NCBI RefSeq assembly: GCF_023556315.2
Contig: NZ_CP116221.1
Location: forward strand, 3,796,001-3,860,000
DNA: 64,000 nucleotides
Direction: 5' to 3'
Source of the DNA: Psychroserpens ponticola
GTDB lineage: Bacteria; Bacteroidota; Bacteroidia; Flavobacteriales; Flavobacteriaceae
The position numbers and the translations under genes are program-made. The notes below the pieces were generated by a model. That model was given only the letters and a program-made list of their open reading frames with translations. It had not been told where the DNA came from and ran no database searches. How positions within the stretch are numbered: the stretch's first letter is position 1; the number at the start of each line of letters is the position of its first letter. Positions 28,883 to 37,110 of the stretch are shown here, piece after piece.

Positions 28883-29737
28883 ATGGAAAGTACAGCAGAA
28901 TTCCCTTTAGCATTTTTTGATTGGTATTTAGAAAACGAAATACAGAGAGACCTAAAAAAGTTTTATACTAATATTACTGAAGAATTGTATTTTAATAATA
29001 CAGATGAAATAGATAATGTAAATCACATTATTAAAGTCCTTAACATTCATCATGACGAAGTAACATCAGAGTATATTACTTTTTCTTTTGAACACTCTTC
29101 TAAATCAAAGCTTAAGCAGGAAGTTAAAAGGGCTAAAGACTTCATTGAGTTAGGTTTTCAGAAACGCTTTTCTGAAAAAAAAGAAGTTAGGGCTTATGCC
29201 GATTTTTTAAGAATAAAACTAAACGGTCTTTTTAGTAATAGTGCTTGTAAAGAATTTCCCTTTTTACTCTTGTATTTAGGGCAATTAGATAGCTTGATTG
29301 ACCAGTATTCAAAACAATCTACAAACTATTCTTACACACCTTCCTTTGTGTTTATAGCAAAGACACCTGAAGAGCAATTATCTAAAATTAAAACTTTATA
29401 TAAACAGCTTCATGAAAAACCATCAGTTATTTCTTGTTCACTAGAAGAGTTTATTAATGCCTTTACAGGAAAAGAAATAGACGAAGGTATTAATTGGCTA
29501 ATTACAGGTAAGAATAAAAATTATGTTAGTAAGCCTTCATTACTATACTTCTTAGATGAGCTAATTAAGGAAGGGTTTTTAAGTAAAAATATAATACATG
29601 ACCTCTATAAATTCATTAGATATGTTTTTAGAGACCATAAAGGAAATGACTTAAAAAACTTAAAACAATCTAGAGAAGCTATGTCAGATAATCCAGCTTC
29701 TAAAGATAGAATAGACACCATTATTTCTTCACTATAA
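28883..29737 (+). CDS. Hypothetical protein, first gene of the element
   Basis: 284 residues, no signal peptide or membrane helix and no motif I recognise. It is Lys/Glu-rich and mostly helical by composition. The C-terminal part (LLYFLDELIKEGFLSKNIIHD, cut here) with RYVFRDHKGNDLKNLKQSREAMSD is reminiscent of small RteC-like or element-regulatory proteins in Bacteroidetes, but this is only a resemblance. A TAGTTTTG -7-like box at 28871-28878 lies right before the start, so the transcript may be nearly leaderless. The arm repeats lie directly upstream. Confidence 0.6.
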   Translation: MESTAEFPLAFFDWYLENEIQRDLKKFYTNITEELYFNNTDEIDNVNHIIKVLNIHHDEVTSEYITFSFEHSSKSKLKQEVKRAKDFIELGFQKRFSEKKEVRAYADFLRIKLNGLFSNSACKEFPFLLLYLGQLDSLIDQYSKQSTNYSYTPSFVFIAKTPEEQLSKIKTLYKQLHEKPSVISCSLEEFINAFTGKEIDEGINWLITGKNKNYVSKPSLLYFLDELIKEGFLSKNIIHDLYKFIRYVFRDHKGNDLKNLKQSREAMSDNPASKDRIDTIISSL

Positions 29738-29817
29738 ATATAGCTTTACCATACAGTCAAGGTATGGTAAACTAATGTAAGGTCTTCTTCGCAGTTTCTT
29801 TGTTTCAACATTAACAA

Positions 29818-29854
29818 GGATAGTCGGCTATCCATAATTTATTTATAATTATGG
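29818..29854. promoter_or_regulatory. Two abutting palindromes upstream of the HTH gene
   Basis: GGATAG-TCGG-CTATCC (29818-29833) is followed by CCATAATT and AATTATGG arms (29832-29854) that share two bases with the first. The second palindrome includes the ATG at 29851. This would suit autorepression by the encoded HTH protein. A further inverted repeat (TTTACCATAC at 29745-29754 with GTATGGTAAA at 29762-29771) lies upstream. Confidence 0.5.
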
Positions 29855-30144
29855 ATTTTATTCAAAATGAAATTAAAGAAATAAAAAAACTTCTTTTAGC
29901 TCTAAACATTCAGCAAAAAGAGATTTTAACAATTGAAGAAGCTTCAGAGTTCTTGGGGTTATCAACCTCTAGGCTTTACAAAATGACAAGTAATAAGGAG
30001 ATTCCTCATTATAAACCTGGTGGCAAGAAAATATATTTAAAGCGTCCAGAATTAGAGCAATGGATAACAGGCAGTAGAGTCAGTACTGATGATGATTGTA
30101 CTTTAAAGATTGATGATTATTTGTCTAAACCTTTAGAGAACTAA
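29851..30144 (+). CDS. Excisionase-like HTH_17 DNA-binding protein
   Basis: 97-residue MerR-like HTH_17 protein, as commonly found near Bacteroidetes integrases. Seen: TIEEASEFLGLSTSRLYKM, the turn to HYKPGGKKIYLKRPELEQW, a short acidic tail. The N-terminal helix (IQNEIKEIKKLLLALNIQQ) may mediate oligomer formation. Family proteins include excisionases and regulators; which one this is cannot be told. Four bases separate it from the next gene, so they are co-transcribed. Confidence 0.8.
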   Translation: MDFIQNEIKEIKKLLLALNIQQKEILTIEEASEFLGLSTSRLYKMTSNKEIPHYKPGGKKIYLKRPELEQWITGSRVSTDDDCTLKIDDYLSKPLEN

Positions 30145-30148
30145 GGTT

Positions 30149-31030
30149 ATGATAGATATGATAAAATCATACCACAAAACTAAATCAGAATATCAATCTT
30201 TTATTACTAGTAGTAATGTTTTTGACAATGTTAAAAGAGTAATTGATATTAAAACAGGAGAAATCAATTATCCTATAATTGCTTATCAAAATGGAATTTC
30301 AGCCTTAATAGATAGGTATCGAGCATTTGTAATTGGTTATCAAAAGAACATCTATCGTCATATCTCTAGAAGATATATACATCAATATAAAAACTTAACA
30401 TTTTCGGAGTCTTTACAAGCTATCAAAAACCTTAAAAGTTATATGATTGATTCCGATGAAACTAGAATATCTAAGATTAGTTATGGCTTTAGTGTACCAA
30501 CAAAAATTGCAGGAAAAGATTTAATAAAAATGAACATTCTTATGCATAAATTAAATTATTACAATCATAACAAAAAGAAGAAGAAAAACATAGAGTTAAA
30601 GGAATTTGAATACACCAATTATACTATTGGCATTTATGCAAGTAAAAAGAAACTTGGTTTAGAAAATTTTTTAAGTATAAACCTTACGTTAAGTAAGAGT
30701 TTAGAACTTAAAAAGATGGGGATTCTAAACGTAAATGACTTAGAAAAAAAGGAAAAATTAAAACTACTATTTGATTTCTTTATGCTGAGGTTTAACGAGA
30801 TAATTATTGTAGATAATTATGAAAATGTTAAGGGGAAAGATAAGCTATCACTGGAGAAATATTTAAGTAACAGGTATTGGGAGTCTTTTAATACCCGAAA
30901 TGGCAGAAAAGCAAAGTATAGAGAAAAGACGAAATTCAATGCATTGATACTTAAGTACAATCTAAATAAAGAAAAACTAAATCTAGAAAGCGAACTAAGG
31001 AAAGCTTTTAGTGTATTCATTTCCAACTAA
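30149..31030 (+). CDS. Putative replication-initiation-type protein (weak similarity)
   Basis: 293 basic residues, no signal peptide. The central part (NYTIGIYASKKKLG, then LTLSKSLELKKMGILNVNDL) is in the order of phage/plasmid replication proteins of the gene II/X family, where a Lys/Asp/Lys segment precedes an LRFE-like strand and a KKxGI stretch. Here the usual LRFE and Tyr motifs are not clear, so I treat it as a divergent or degenerate relative at best. It lies between the excisionase-like gene and the recombinase gene, where such genes occur in Bacteroidetes elements. Confidence 0.45.
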   Translation: MIDMIKSYHKTKSEYQSFITSSNVFDNVKRVIDIKTGEINYPIIAYQNGISALIDRYRAFVIGYQKNIYRHISRRYIHQYKNLTFSESLQAIKNLKSYMIDSDETRISKISYGFSVPTKIAGKDLIKMNILMHKLNYYNHNKKKKKNIELKEFEYTNYTIGIYASKKKLGLENFLSINLTLSKSLELKKMGILNVNDLEKKEKLKLLFDFFMLRFNEIIIVDNYENVKGKDKLSLEKYLSNRYWESFNTRNGRKAKYREKTKFNALILKYNLNKEKLNLESELRKAFSVFISN

Positions 31031-31033
31031 TAA

Positions 31034-31090
31034 TGTGACATTTTATCAACCATTATAGTATATGTAATATATAGTTGAGAAAATGTCGCA
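31034..31090. promoter_or_regulatory. Large inverted repeat upstream of the recombinase gene
   Basis: TGTGACATTTTATCAAC (31034-31050) and GTTGAGAAAATGTCGCA (31074-31090) are inverted copies matching at 15 of 17 positions across a 23-bp AT-rich spacer. The block lies between the previous stop and the ATG at 31108, so it may be an operator or an RNA hairpin controlling int. The spacer probably holds the promoter. Confidence 0.6.
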
Positions 31091-31107
31091 TACTTAAAAT
31101 CATAATT

Positions 31108-32340
31108 ATGGCAAGTATTAATATAACCTTAAGAAGTAAACCTAATAAGAAAAACGAATTTCCAGTAATACTAAGAATAGTTAAAGATAGAAAGTCTAAG
31201 CTAATCTCTTTAGGGATGCTTTGTGAAAAGGAAGATTGGGATTCTAAAAAGAACGAGTTTAAAAAAACATATGCTAACGCCTCACAGAGAAATAGAGTGT
31301 TATTAAAGCTACAAGAAAAAGCATTAAAAATAATTGATGAATTTGCTTTAGATGACATTGACTTTACTTTAAATCAATTTGAAACCAAGTTTAGGGGGCG
31401 TAAATCTTCCAGTGTAACTGTCTCCGAATTTTGGAAAGAAAAAATAAATGATTTTATAAAAGCTGGAAGGATAGGTAATTCAAAACCATATAAAGACACT
31501 TATAACTCATTTTTTAAATTCCATAAGAACAAAAACATTGTGTTTAGAGAAGTCACACCAGCTTTTCTAGATAAGTATGAAACCTTTTTAAGGAGTAATA
31601 ATAATTCCAATGGAGGTATTGGTATAAAAATGAGAACTATTAGAGCTTTATATAACTATGCTATTAAAAGTGGAATTGTAGATGAAAAATACTATCCGTT
31701 TAAGATTTATAAAATTTCAAAGTTTAAAGCTAAAGGGGTTAAAAAAGCATTGATTAGAGATGAAATGAAGTTGATGGAAGCTGTTGATACCCAGAAATAT
31801 CCGCATTTAATTAACACTAAGAACTACTTGGTTTTTAGCTATTACATGGGAGGAATGAACTTTGTTGATATGATGAAATTGAAATGGGATAATATTCAAG
31901 GTGATAGAATTCAATATATACGTTCTAAAACCAAAGGTAAGTTTACAGTTAAAATGTTAGAGCCTGTAAAGCAAATTATAGCTTATTACAAAGCTCAGAA
32001 TAGACCAACAAAATATGTGTTTCCAATTTTACTAAAAGAAGACTTAACACCAATACAAATAGACAATAGGAAGCATAAAACATTAAGACGATTTAATAAG
32101 CAACTCAAAGAGATAGCTGAAATTCAAGGATTGGAACAAAATGTAACATCTTATGTTATCAGACACAGCTTTGCTACTAACTTAAAGTTTGCAGGTATTT
32201 CAACTGATGTTATTGGGAAGTCTATGGGGCATGCTGATGTTAGTATAACACAAGCTTACCTTAAAGAATTTAAAGATGACATTATTGATGACGCAATGTC
32301 AAAACTTTTAGAAGAACCCATATTACAATATGCATCTTAA
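31108..32340 (+). CDS. int: Tyrosine recombinase / integrase, IntDOT-like active site
   Basis: Site-specific recombinase that would insert and excise the element at the tRNA gene. N-terminal arm-binding domain (residues 1-60, ASINITLRSKPNKKNE), SAM-like core-binding domain (105-205) and catalytic domain (215-400). Catalytic residues: Arg352-His354 (RHSFAT), His375 (GHAD), Tyr384 (QAYL). At the expected first Arg the sequence reads MGGMNFVDM (Asn251), a substitution known in the CTnDOT IntDOT family, so it is probably active by an alternative arginine. The start is taken at ATG 31108; the frame's earlier ATG at 31075 lies inside the inverted repeat. Confidence 0.9.
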   Translation: MASINITLRSKPNKKNEFPVILRIVKDRKSKLISLGMLCEKEDWDSKKNEFKKTYANASQRNRVLLKLQEKALKIIDEFALDDIDFTLNQFETKFRGRKSSSVTVSEFWKEKINDFIKAGRIGNSKPYKDTYNSFFKFHKNKNIVFREVTPAFLDKYETFLRSNNNSNGGIGIKMRTIRALYNYAIKSGIVDEKYYPFKIYKISKFKAKGVKKALIRDEMKLMEAVDTQKYPHLINTKNYLVFSYYMGGMNFVDMMKLKWDNIQGDRIQYIRSKTKGKFTVKMLEPVKQIIAYYKAQNRPTKYVFPILLKEDLTPIQIDNRKHKTLRRFNKQLKEIAEIQGLEQNVTSYVIRHSFATNLKFAGISTDVIGKSMGHADVSITQAYLKEFKDDIIDDAMSKLLEEPILQYAS

Positions 32341-32350
32341 AACTATATGA

Positions 32351-32378
32351 AAAGACTCTCATTTTATGAGGGTCTTTT
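32351..32378 (+). terminator. Terminator downstream of the integrase
   Basis: GACTCTCAT pairs with ATGAGGGTC (one G-U) around TTT, followed by TTTTT. It begins 11 bases after the int stop and implies that the next gene starts after it. Confidence 0.8.
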
Positions 32379-32454
32379 TCATTATGTACTGAATCTATTC
32401 AGATTCAACTTAAAAATAATTCAAATTAATATTAACCTTCAAAAACATAAAATT

Positions 32455-33318
32455 ATGCAATTACGAAAATCAGAAAGGCAACAAGCAAAAATTAAAATGG
32501 CTCTACAAGGTTCATCAGGTTCAGGCAAGAGTTTAAGCTCTCTTTTACTTGCTAAAGGGCTAACTAATGACCAACTAGATAAAGTGGCTGTAATAGATAC
32601 AGAGAATGGTTCAGCAGACCTTTATGCTCATTTAGGCAACTACAATGTATTGCCATTACAACCACCTTATACACCAGAGAAATTCATAGAAGCAATCATT
32701 GTTTGTGAAAAGGCAGGGATGGAAGTGATAATTTTAGATTCCATCTCTCAAGTATGGGATGAGCTTTTAGATTATCATTCAAAACTACCAGGTAATTCAT
32801 TTGCTAATTGGAACAAAGTTACACCAAGACAAAAAGCATTTATCAATAAGATTTTACAATGTGATGCACATGTTATAGCTACAATGAGAACAAAACAGGA
32901 TTATGTACTACAACAAAAAGATGGAAAATATGTTCCTGAAAAAGTTGGTCTTAAAGCTGTACAACGAGATGATGTTTCTTATGAATTTACTATAGTATTT
33001 GATATAGATATTAAGCACTTTGCAATAGCGAGTAAAGACAGAACTAATCTGTTTTCAGGTAGACCAGAATTTATGATAAATACTTCTACAGGTAAACGGA
33101 TTTTAGAATGGTGTACTTCACCTGTAAAAGAAGAAGATGTAAAACAGCGAATAGAAGAGTGTTTGTCTGTTAGTCAGTTAATGGAACTGTATAAAGAATA
33201 TCCTAGTTTTCAGTTGCCATTAAAAGCTTTGTATCAAGCTAAAAAAGATTTATTAGAAAAATTAGTTAACCCACAAAATTTTAGTCAAAATGGAAATAGT
33301 ATCAGTAACAGAGCTTAA
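32455..33318 (+). CDS. Sak4-like AAA_24 ATPase (recombination/annealing NTPase)
   Basis: RecA-like P-loop NTPase of the phage Sak4/AAA_24 type. Walker A is ALQGSSGSGKS near residues 17-27. Walker B is VIILDSISQVWDE, and the TMRTKQDYVL segment that follows matches the family. The frame is open from 32347, but that stretch crosses the integrase terminator; ATG 32455 starts at MQLRKSERQQAK, typical for the family. Sak4 proteins stimulate single-strand annealing in phages. The gene overlaps the DUF3871 gene by 29 bases, as seen in many Bacteroidetes elements by my recollection. Confidence 0.8.
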   Translation: MQLRKSERQQAKIKMALQGSSGSGKSLSSLLLAKGLTNDQLDKVAVIDTENGSADLYAHLGNYNVLPLQPPYTPEKFIEAIIVCEKAGMEVIILDSISQVWDELLDYHSKLPGNSFANWNKVTPRQKAFINKILQCDAHVIATMRTKQDYVLQQKDGKYVPEKVGLKAVQRDDVSYEFTIVFDIDIKHFAIASKDRTNLFSGRPEFMINTSTGKRILEWCTSPVKEEDVKQRIEECLSVSQLMELYKEYPSFQLPLKALYQAKKDLLEKLVNPQNFSQNGNSISNRA

Positions 33319-34324
33319 CAAGCAACGTAATGGAGTATTTAATTATCCTGAAGGTATTCCTGAAATTGTGTATCCTTTGCAAATACCTTCAAAAAATAAA
33401 GTATATCAACATAACCCATTTATAGAGGCGAACACAAAAGAGGTTAGCCTTTCTACTTTAAAACAGGATTGTATCATTCCTGTGTTCAGTAAAGATAATG
33501 AAAAGACTTTAGCGCATCAAGAGTTTATAGAGATAGCTCAAGACTGTGTTGGTAAGGTGTTTTTACATCATACAATAGAAGTTCCAGAGGTTAGAGTTTC
33601 TCATCAAATTAAAGGCAGAACTGCTGATGCTATTTACAAGCCAGTAAAAGAGCTTTTAGAGCATGAGAAAACCCAGTATTTTGAAAGAATGGCATTTATC
33701 ATTAGAATTCCATCTATTACAGAAAACATAAATGGTCATGATGTATCATTAACAGTTGGAGGTGTTAGAGCTTACAACCAAGAAAACCTGTATAACAGGA
33801 AATCTTATGAGAAATTTAAATTCTTTATTGGGTTTAAAAATATGGTGTGTTGTAATCTATGTATTTCTACAGATGGTTATCAAGATGAAATGCGAGTAGG
33901 GAACTATTCTGAATTACAGTCTAAAATCATGGACTTAATTGAGAATTATAATGCACAAACTCATTTACAGGAAATGAAGCAATTATCTCAGCATAATTTA
34001 ACTGAACAGCAATTTGCTCAGCTTATAGGTAGAGCAAGATTATATAACTTTTTACCTAAAGAGGAAAAGACTCTAATTCCAGAATTAATGCTTAATGATG
34101 GACAAATTTCTACAGTAGCTAAAGACTATTATTTAGATGATAGCTTTTGTAGAAACGAGAATGGCGATATTAACCTTTGGAATGTATATAATCTATTCAC
34201 AGGAGCTAATAAGAGCTCTTACATAGACTCTTTTCTATCAAGAAATGTCAATGCCTTTGATTTTACTCAAGGGTTGGCTAATGCTATCAATGGTGATTCT
34301 AAACATCATTGGTTTTTGAGTTGA
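33290..34324 (+). CDS. DUF3871-family protein
   Basis: 344 residues of the Bacteroidetes DUF3871 type, with the recognisable C-terminal segment SSYIDSFLSRNVNAFDF and HHWFLS. The family often accompanies a Sak4-like ATPase on mobile elements and is presumed to act in its recombination step; the biochemical function is unknown. Middle motifs are GRTADAIYKPVKELLEHE and GGVRAYNQENLY. The start overlaps the preceding gene by 29 bases, and I found no better start downstream. Confidence 0.8.
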   Translation: MEIVSVTELNKQRNGVFNYPEGIPEIVYPLQIPSKNKVYQHNPFIEANTKEVSLSTLKQDCIIPVFSKDNEKTLAHQEFIEIAQDCVGKVFLHHTIEVPEVRVSHQIKGRTADAIYKPVKELLEHEKTQYFERMAFIIRIPSITENINGHDVSLTVGGVRAYNQENLYNRKSYEKFKFFIGFKNMVCCNLCISTDGYQDEMRVGNYSELQSKIMDLIENYNAQTHLQEMKQLSQHNLTEQQFAQLIGRARLYNFLPKEEKTLIPELMLNDGQISTVAKDYYLDDSFCRNENGDINLWNVYNLFTGANKSSYIDSFLSRNVNAFDFTQGLANAINGDSKHHWFLS

Positions 34325-34330
34325 GTGATG

Positions 34331-34358
34331 CACCCTGTTTAATTACAGGGTGTTTTTT
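34331..34358 (+). terminator. Terminator of the Sak4/DUF3871 transcript
   Basis: CACCCTG and CAGGGTG form a perfect 7-bp stem (34331-34337, 34346-34352) followed by TTTTTT. The end of the minus-strand antitoxin gene begins three bases further on, so the terminator separates convergent genes. Confidence 0.85.
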
Positions 34359-34361
34359 ATC

Positions 34362-35456
34362 TTATTTGACTGTAAAATCAATAGGTTTACATAAATGATT
34401 ACCCATTCCAAAAGGGACTAGTTTTAAGTGCTGTAGCCTTCCTATAATGACAGCAGGATGAGTTTTGAATTTTTTTGCATAAGAAATTATGTCTTTTTCA
34501 CTTAATCTTTGATTTTTTATTATTTCTTGTTCTTCAGCTTTGGTTAAAAGGATATTTGCAGAGAATTCATTTGCTTCATATTCATAAACTTGGTTTTCAC
34601 CATCATATTCAATATTCTCTATTGATATATATTTTTTACCATGTAGTAAGATATGACCAATCTCGTGGAAAAAAGTAAACCAAAAAATATCATTTCTTCT
34701 GTATCTACCACTTAATTGTACTAAAGGTGTGTTGCCGAGCCATCTAGTAGAACCATGAATAGGAGCTTTAGGTAGGCAAGGTGTATGAACAACCTTAAGA
34801 CCAATACTTTTACAAAGTTCTTGTATTTGGGCAAAGAAATCAATAGGCTGTATAGCCATTATTTTCTTTAGTTCTGGTAAAACCTTATTTAAGCCGTTTT
34901 TACTAAATTCAGTAACTACTAATTTTTTTGCTTGAATTTCACCTTGTCTTAACCAAGCTGCTATTGCTCCTGCATTTTCATTATTTTTTAATGAAATTCT
35001 AAAATTAACTAAAAGTTTCTGATTATAATAAAAGTCATGGTACCCTTTGGTATTAGAAACCTCGAAGTAATCATATAAATTAATAACTTTTGCTTCTTTT
35101 TTTAATGTTGGTTCAATCCAGCCTAATGAAGCCATCTTTGCATAGGGAAATTGTCTAGACCATTCTATTCCCTCTTCAATAGTCTTTTGATACTCTATTC
35201 TAGCAAAGTATTCATCATAATTTTTTTGTCTGTTAATCCAAAAGTGTGCAGGAATTTTCAAAACTTGTTCAAATAGAATAGCCATTTCAGGAGTTATACT
35301 ACTCTTACCATTTAGTACATCTGATATTGTTTTCTCAGGCTTACCTGTTCTTACTGCAAACTCCTTTGCTCCCATTTTTTTTTCAGATAATATTTCTGAC
35401 AAAGTAGTTCCTGGGTGTGAAACAGACTGCGGATAATATTCGTTAATTGTTGCCAT
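34362..35456 (-). CDS. HigA-like antitoxin: XRE HTH fused to ImmA/IrrE metallopeptidase
   Basis: XRE-type DNA-binding domain (residues about 14-70: GTTLSEILSEKKMGAKEFA, DVLNGKSSITPEMAILFEQV) followed by a peptidase with HEIGHILLH near residue 270 (M78/ImmA type) and EYEANEFSANILL. Fusions of this kind pair with a HigB-like toxin. Start chosen at ATG 35456; the longer frame (to 35492) would overlap the toxin gene and begin with a poly-Lys run. A 13-base T run (A run on the coding strand) precedes the start. The peptidase part may remove the antitoxin or another regulator, as ImmA does. Confidence 0.82.
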   Translation of the reverse strand: MATINEYYPQSVSHPGTTLSEILSEKKMGAKEFAVRTGKPEKTISDVLNGKSSITPEMAILFEQVLKIPAHFWINRQKNYDEYFARIEYQKTIEEGIEWSRQFPYAKMASLGWIEPTLKKEAKVINLYDYFEVSNTKGYHDFYYNQKLLVNFRISLKNNENAGAIAAWLRQGEIQAKKLVVTEFSKNGLNKVLPELKKIMAIQPIDFFAQIQELCKSIGLKVVHTPCLPKAPIHGSTRWLGNTPLVQLSGRYRRNDIFWFTFFHEIGHILLHGKKYISIENIEYDGENQVYEYEANEFSANILLTKAEEQEIIKNQRLSEKDIISYAKKFKTHPAVIIGRLQHLKLVPFGMGNHLCKPIDFTVK

Positions 35457-35469
35457 TTTTTTTTTTTTG

Positions 35470-35802
35470 TTAGTGATAATCTTCAATTTCAATTACTTCA
35501 ACCCCCTTTATCTCAATCCAAAGATATTGACCATCCTCATTTTCAGGGATTGGGTCTTCATGGGGTTCAAAAATTAATCTATAAGGATGAACTAAATTAC
35601 AAGCCCATTGTCCTTTTCTATTTCCAATTAATTCATGATACTTTCCTGGTAAATATCTAACATCTTCTAAGTTTTTGGCTGCTGTTAAGTCATCAAGTCT
35701 TTGCTTAAACAGCTCTGCTTCTCGCTTTCCTAATTTTCTTTCTGCTAAGCTATCATTGTTAGCATACTTTTTTAATTTGTTATTATCAAACGTAATCTTC
35801 AT
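35470..35802 (-). CDS. HigB-like RelE-superfamily toxin
   Basis: 110-residue RelE/HigB-type mRNA interferase. Seen: YLPGKYHELIGNRKGQWACNLVHPYRLIFEP and a hydrophobic end IEIKGVEVIEI, with the family's fold order. The family cleaves mRNA at ribosomes. It lies directly upstream of the antitoxin gene, the toxin-first order known for higBA. Overexpression toxicity or neutralisation cannot be judged from sequence. Confidence 0.82.
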   Translation of the reverse strand: MKITFDNNKLKKYANNDSLAERKLGKREAELFKQRLDDLTAAKNLEDVRYLPGKYHELIGNRKGQWACNLVHPYRLIFEPHEDPIPENEDGQYLWIEIKGVEVIEIEDYH

Positions 35803-35891
35803 GCAAATATAGATTTTTTTGTTAACAGAAGGTGTTAATTAAAATTTAAATTTTGTTGATAACTCAATTTTCAATAATTAAAGTTAATCGT

Positions 35892-35993
35892 TCACATCTT
35901 TCCTTTAAGGTAAATTTCAAGCTTGTTTTTAAGTAGTCTTAATAATTCTGGGCAATTTAAGTATTGTATGAAATCTGTTTTAGTGAGTTGCAT
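35892..35993 (-). pseudogene. Fragment resembling the start of a DUF2779-type protein
   Basis: 33 codons from ATG 35993 to TGA. The start QLTKTDFIQYLNCPEL and KLEIYLKGKM resembles the opening of DUF2779/Cas4-like PD-(D/E)XK proteins, where LTKxDFxxYxxCPxxLWLxKN is typical. The rest of the family is missing; the antitoxin/toxin genes follow at once. It is three bases after a small ORF that is itself three bases after mrr, so it was presumably part of the operon before truncation. Identification rests on one short motif. Confidence 0.4.
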
Positions 35994-35996
35994 TAT

Positions 35997-36167
35997 CTAT
36001 AAAAAATATTTAATTGGGTTTGCAGCTCCCTTTTTCTTCGTGTGGGCTATTGACTTATTAGTGTAAAGGTTTCTAACATTGTCCTTTGCTATAGAGCCAT
36101 TAAAACCCCATCTATTTTGTCTTTTAGCATTTGGAATATAAATAGAATACCATTCATTGTTAAACAT
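35997..36167 (-). CDS. Small hypothetical ORF in the defence operon
   Basis: 56 residues, from ATG 36167, three bases after the mrr stop and three before the DUF2779-like fragment. The composition is basic (FNNEWYSIYIPNAKRQNRWG, then SIAHTKKKGAANPIKYF). No family is recognised; it may be an accessory protein or antitoxin-like piece. Spacing identical to its neighbours favours translation. Confidence 0.45.
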   Translation of the reverse strand: MFNNEWYSIYIPNAKRQNRWGFNGSIAKDNVRNLYTNKSIAHTKKKGAANPIKYFL

Positions 36168-36170
36168 AAA

Positions 36171-37109
36171 TTACTCTTCAAAATAATCTAAATCAATTTT
36201 CTTGATAACGATAGTATTATCTTCTTGAACGCCTAAATTGTATTCTATGGCAAGTTTCGATAACTCTTGACCATTTATTAAAATGATTTTTTGTTGTTTA
36301 CTGTCTTGGGCAGTTTTCATAGCACTATCTGAAAATTTGGATGTAGTTAAGAACACACCTTTATTTACTCCTTGAAGAGCCAATGAACCTATGAAGTTTC
36401 TTATGTCAGGAGAGCCTACAGTTCCTGTAGTGAATCGTTTTGCTTGTATATATACGCTTTCTAGACCCAACCTGTCTTGGTAGATAATACCATCTATACC
36501 ATTATCTCCTGTTCCTCCTGTAACTGTACCTGAATCTTCTCTAAACTCACCATACCCCATTTTTTGTAATAAGGAAATTACAAAGCTTTCAAAATATCCA
36601 AACGTATTTTCTTTCAGCTTATCTAATACTTCTGTGGCTAACTGTTTATTTAGTTGAGTAACTGTGTTCGCTAAAATCTCTTCGGGAGTTTTACTAACAA
36701 TATCTTTAGTTAAAGTGTTATCTACCAAGTCAGGCTGGTCTTGATTAAATGTGTCAGTCCATTCTTTATATTTAGGCATTTTTTTTAAATGCTTTATTCT
36801 TAAATCTGTTGGATTAGTTTTCAAGTAATCCTTACCAAAGTCTGTAACTTGATATATTCCTCTACTTGGATAATGAATTAACCCCGCATTTTTTAAATAG
36901 CTTCTTGTCCAACCTACACGATTTCTAAATAGCCCCATTTGACCACTAGGAACTTTAATCTTTAAGTGGTTTTGAGTCAAATTAAAATGACTAGAAAGTA
37001 ATGTCATTACATCATTAAGCGATTTAGGTTGACCATCTGCTAATAATTTAAGCATAGGAAGCATTATTGTTTGGAAATCTGGTATTTGTGTTTTTAAATC
37101 TGCATTCAT
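36171..37109 (-). CDS. mrr: Mrr-type restriction endonuclease
   Basis: 312 residues: Mrr_N winged-helix (about 1-100, MLKLLADGQPKSLNDVMTLL, QVTDFGKDYLKTNP) and a PD-(D/E)XK nuclease at about 165-300, with GDNGIDG (Asp near 206) and the QAKRF signature near 222-226. Mrr cuts modified DNA, classically methylated. The gene starts one base after the stop of the type III Res subunit gene, so both are translated from one transcript. As Res and Mod of the same operon modify host DNA, co-occurrence of a methyl-dependent nuclease is unusual. Confidence 0.9.
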   Translation of the reverse strand: MNADLKTQIPDFQTIMLPMLKLLADGQPKSLNDVMTLLSSHFNLTQNHLKIKVPSGQMGLFRNRVGWTRSYLKNAGLIHYPSRGIYQVTDFGKDYLKTNPTDLRIKHLKKMPKYKEWTDTFNQDQPDLVDNTLTKDIVSKTPEEILANTVTQLNKQLATEVLDKLKENTFGYFESFVISLLQKMGYGEFREDSGTVTGGTGDNGIDGIIYQDRLGLESVYIQAKRFTTGTVGSPDIRNFIGSLALQGVNKGVFLTTSKFSDSAMKTAQDSKQQKIILINGQELSKLAIEYNLGVQEDNTIVIKKIDLDYFEE

Positions 37110-37110
37110 T

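Noticed and set aside
31075-31107. Upstream ATG for int
   Set aside because: It lies inside the inverted repeat and adds eleven residues that do not fit the usual integrase start.
32347-32454. Longer start for the Sak4-like ATPase
   Set aside because: The segment crosses the int terminator hairpin and adds a hydrophobic leader not found in the family.
34362-35802. Frameshifted single gene instead of a toxin/antitoxin pair
   Set aside because: Each part has its own start and complete domain, and the pair order is known; no frameshift needed.
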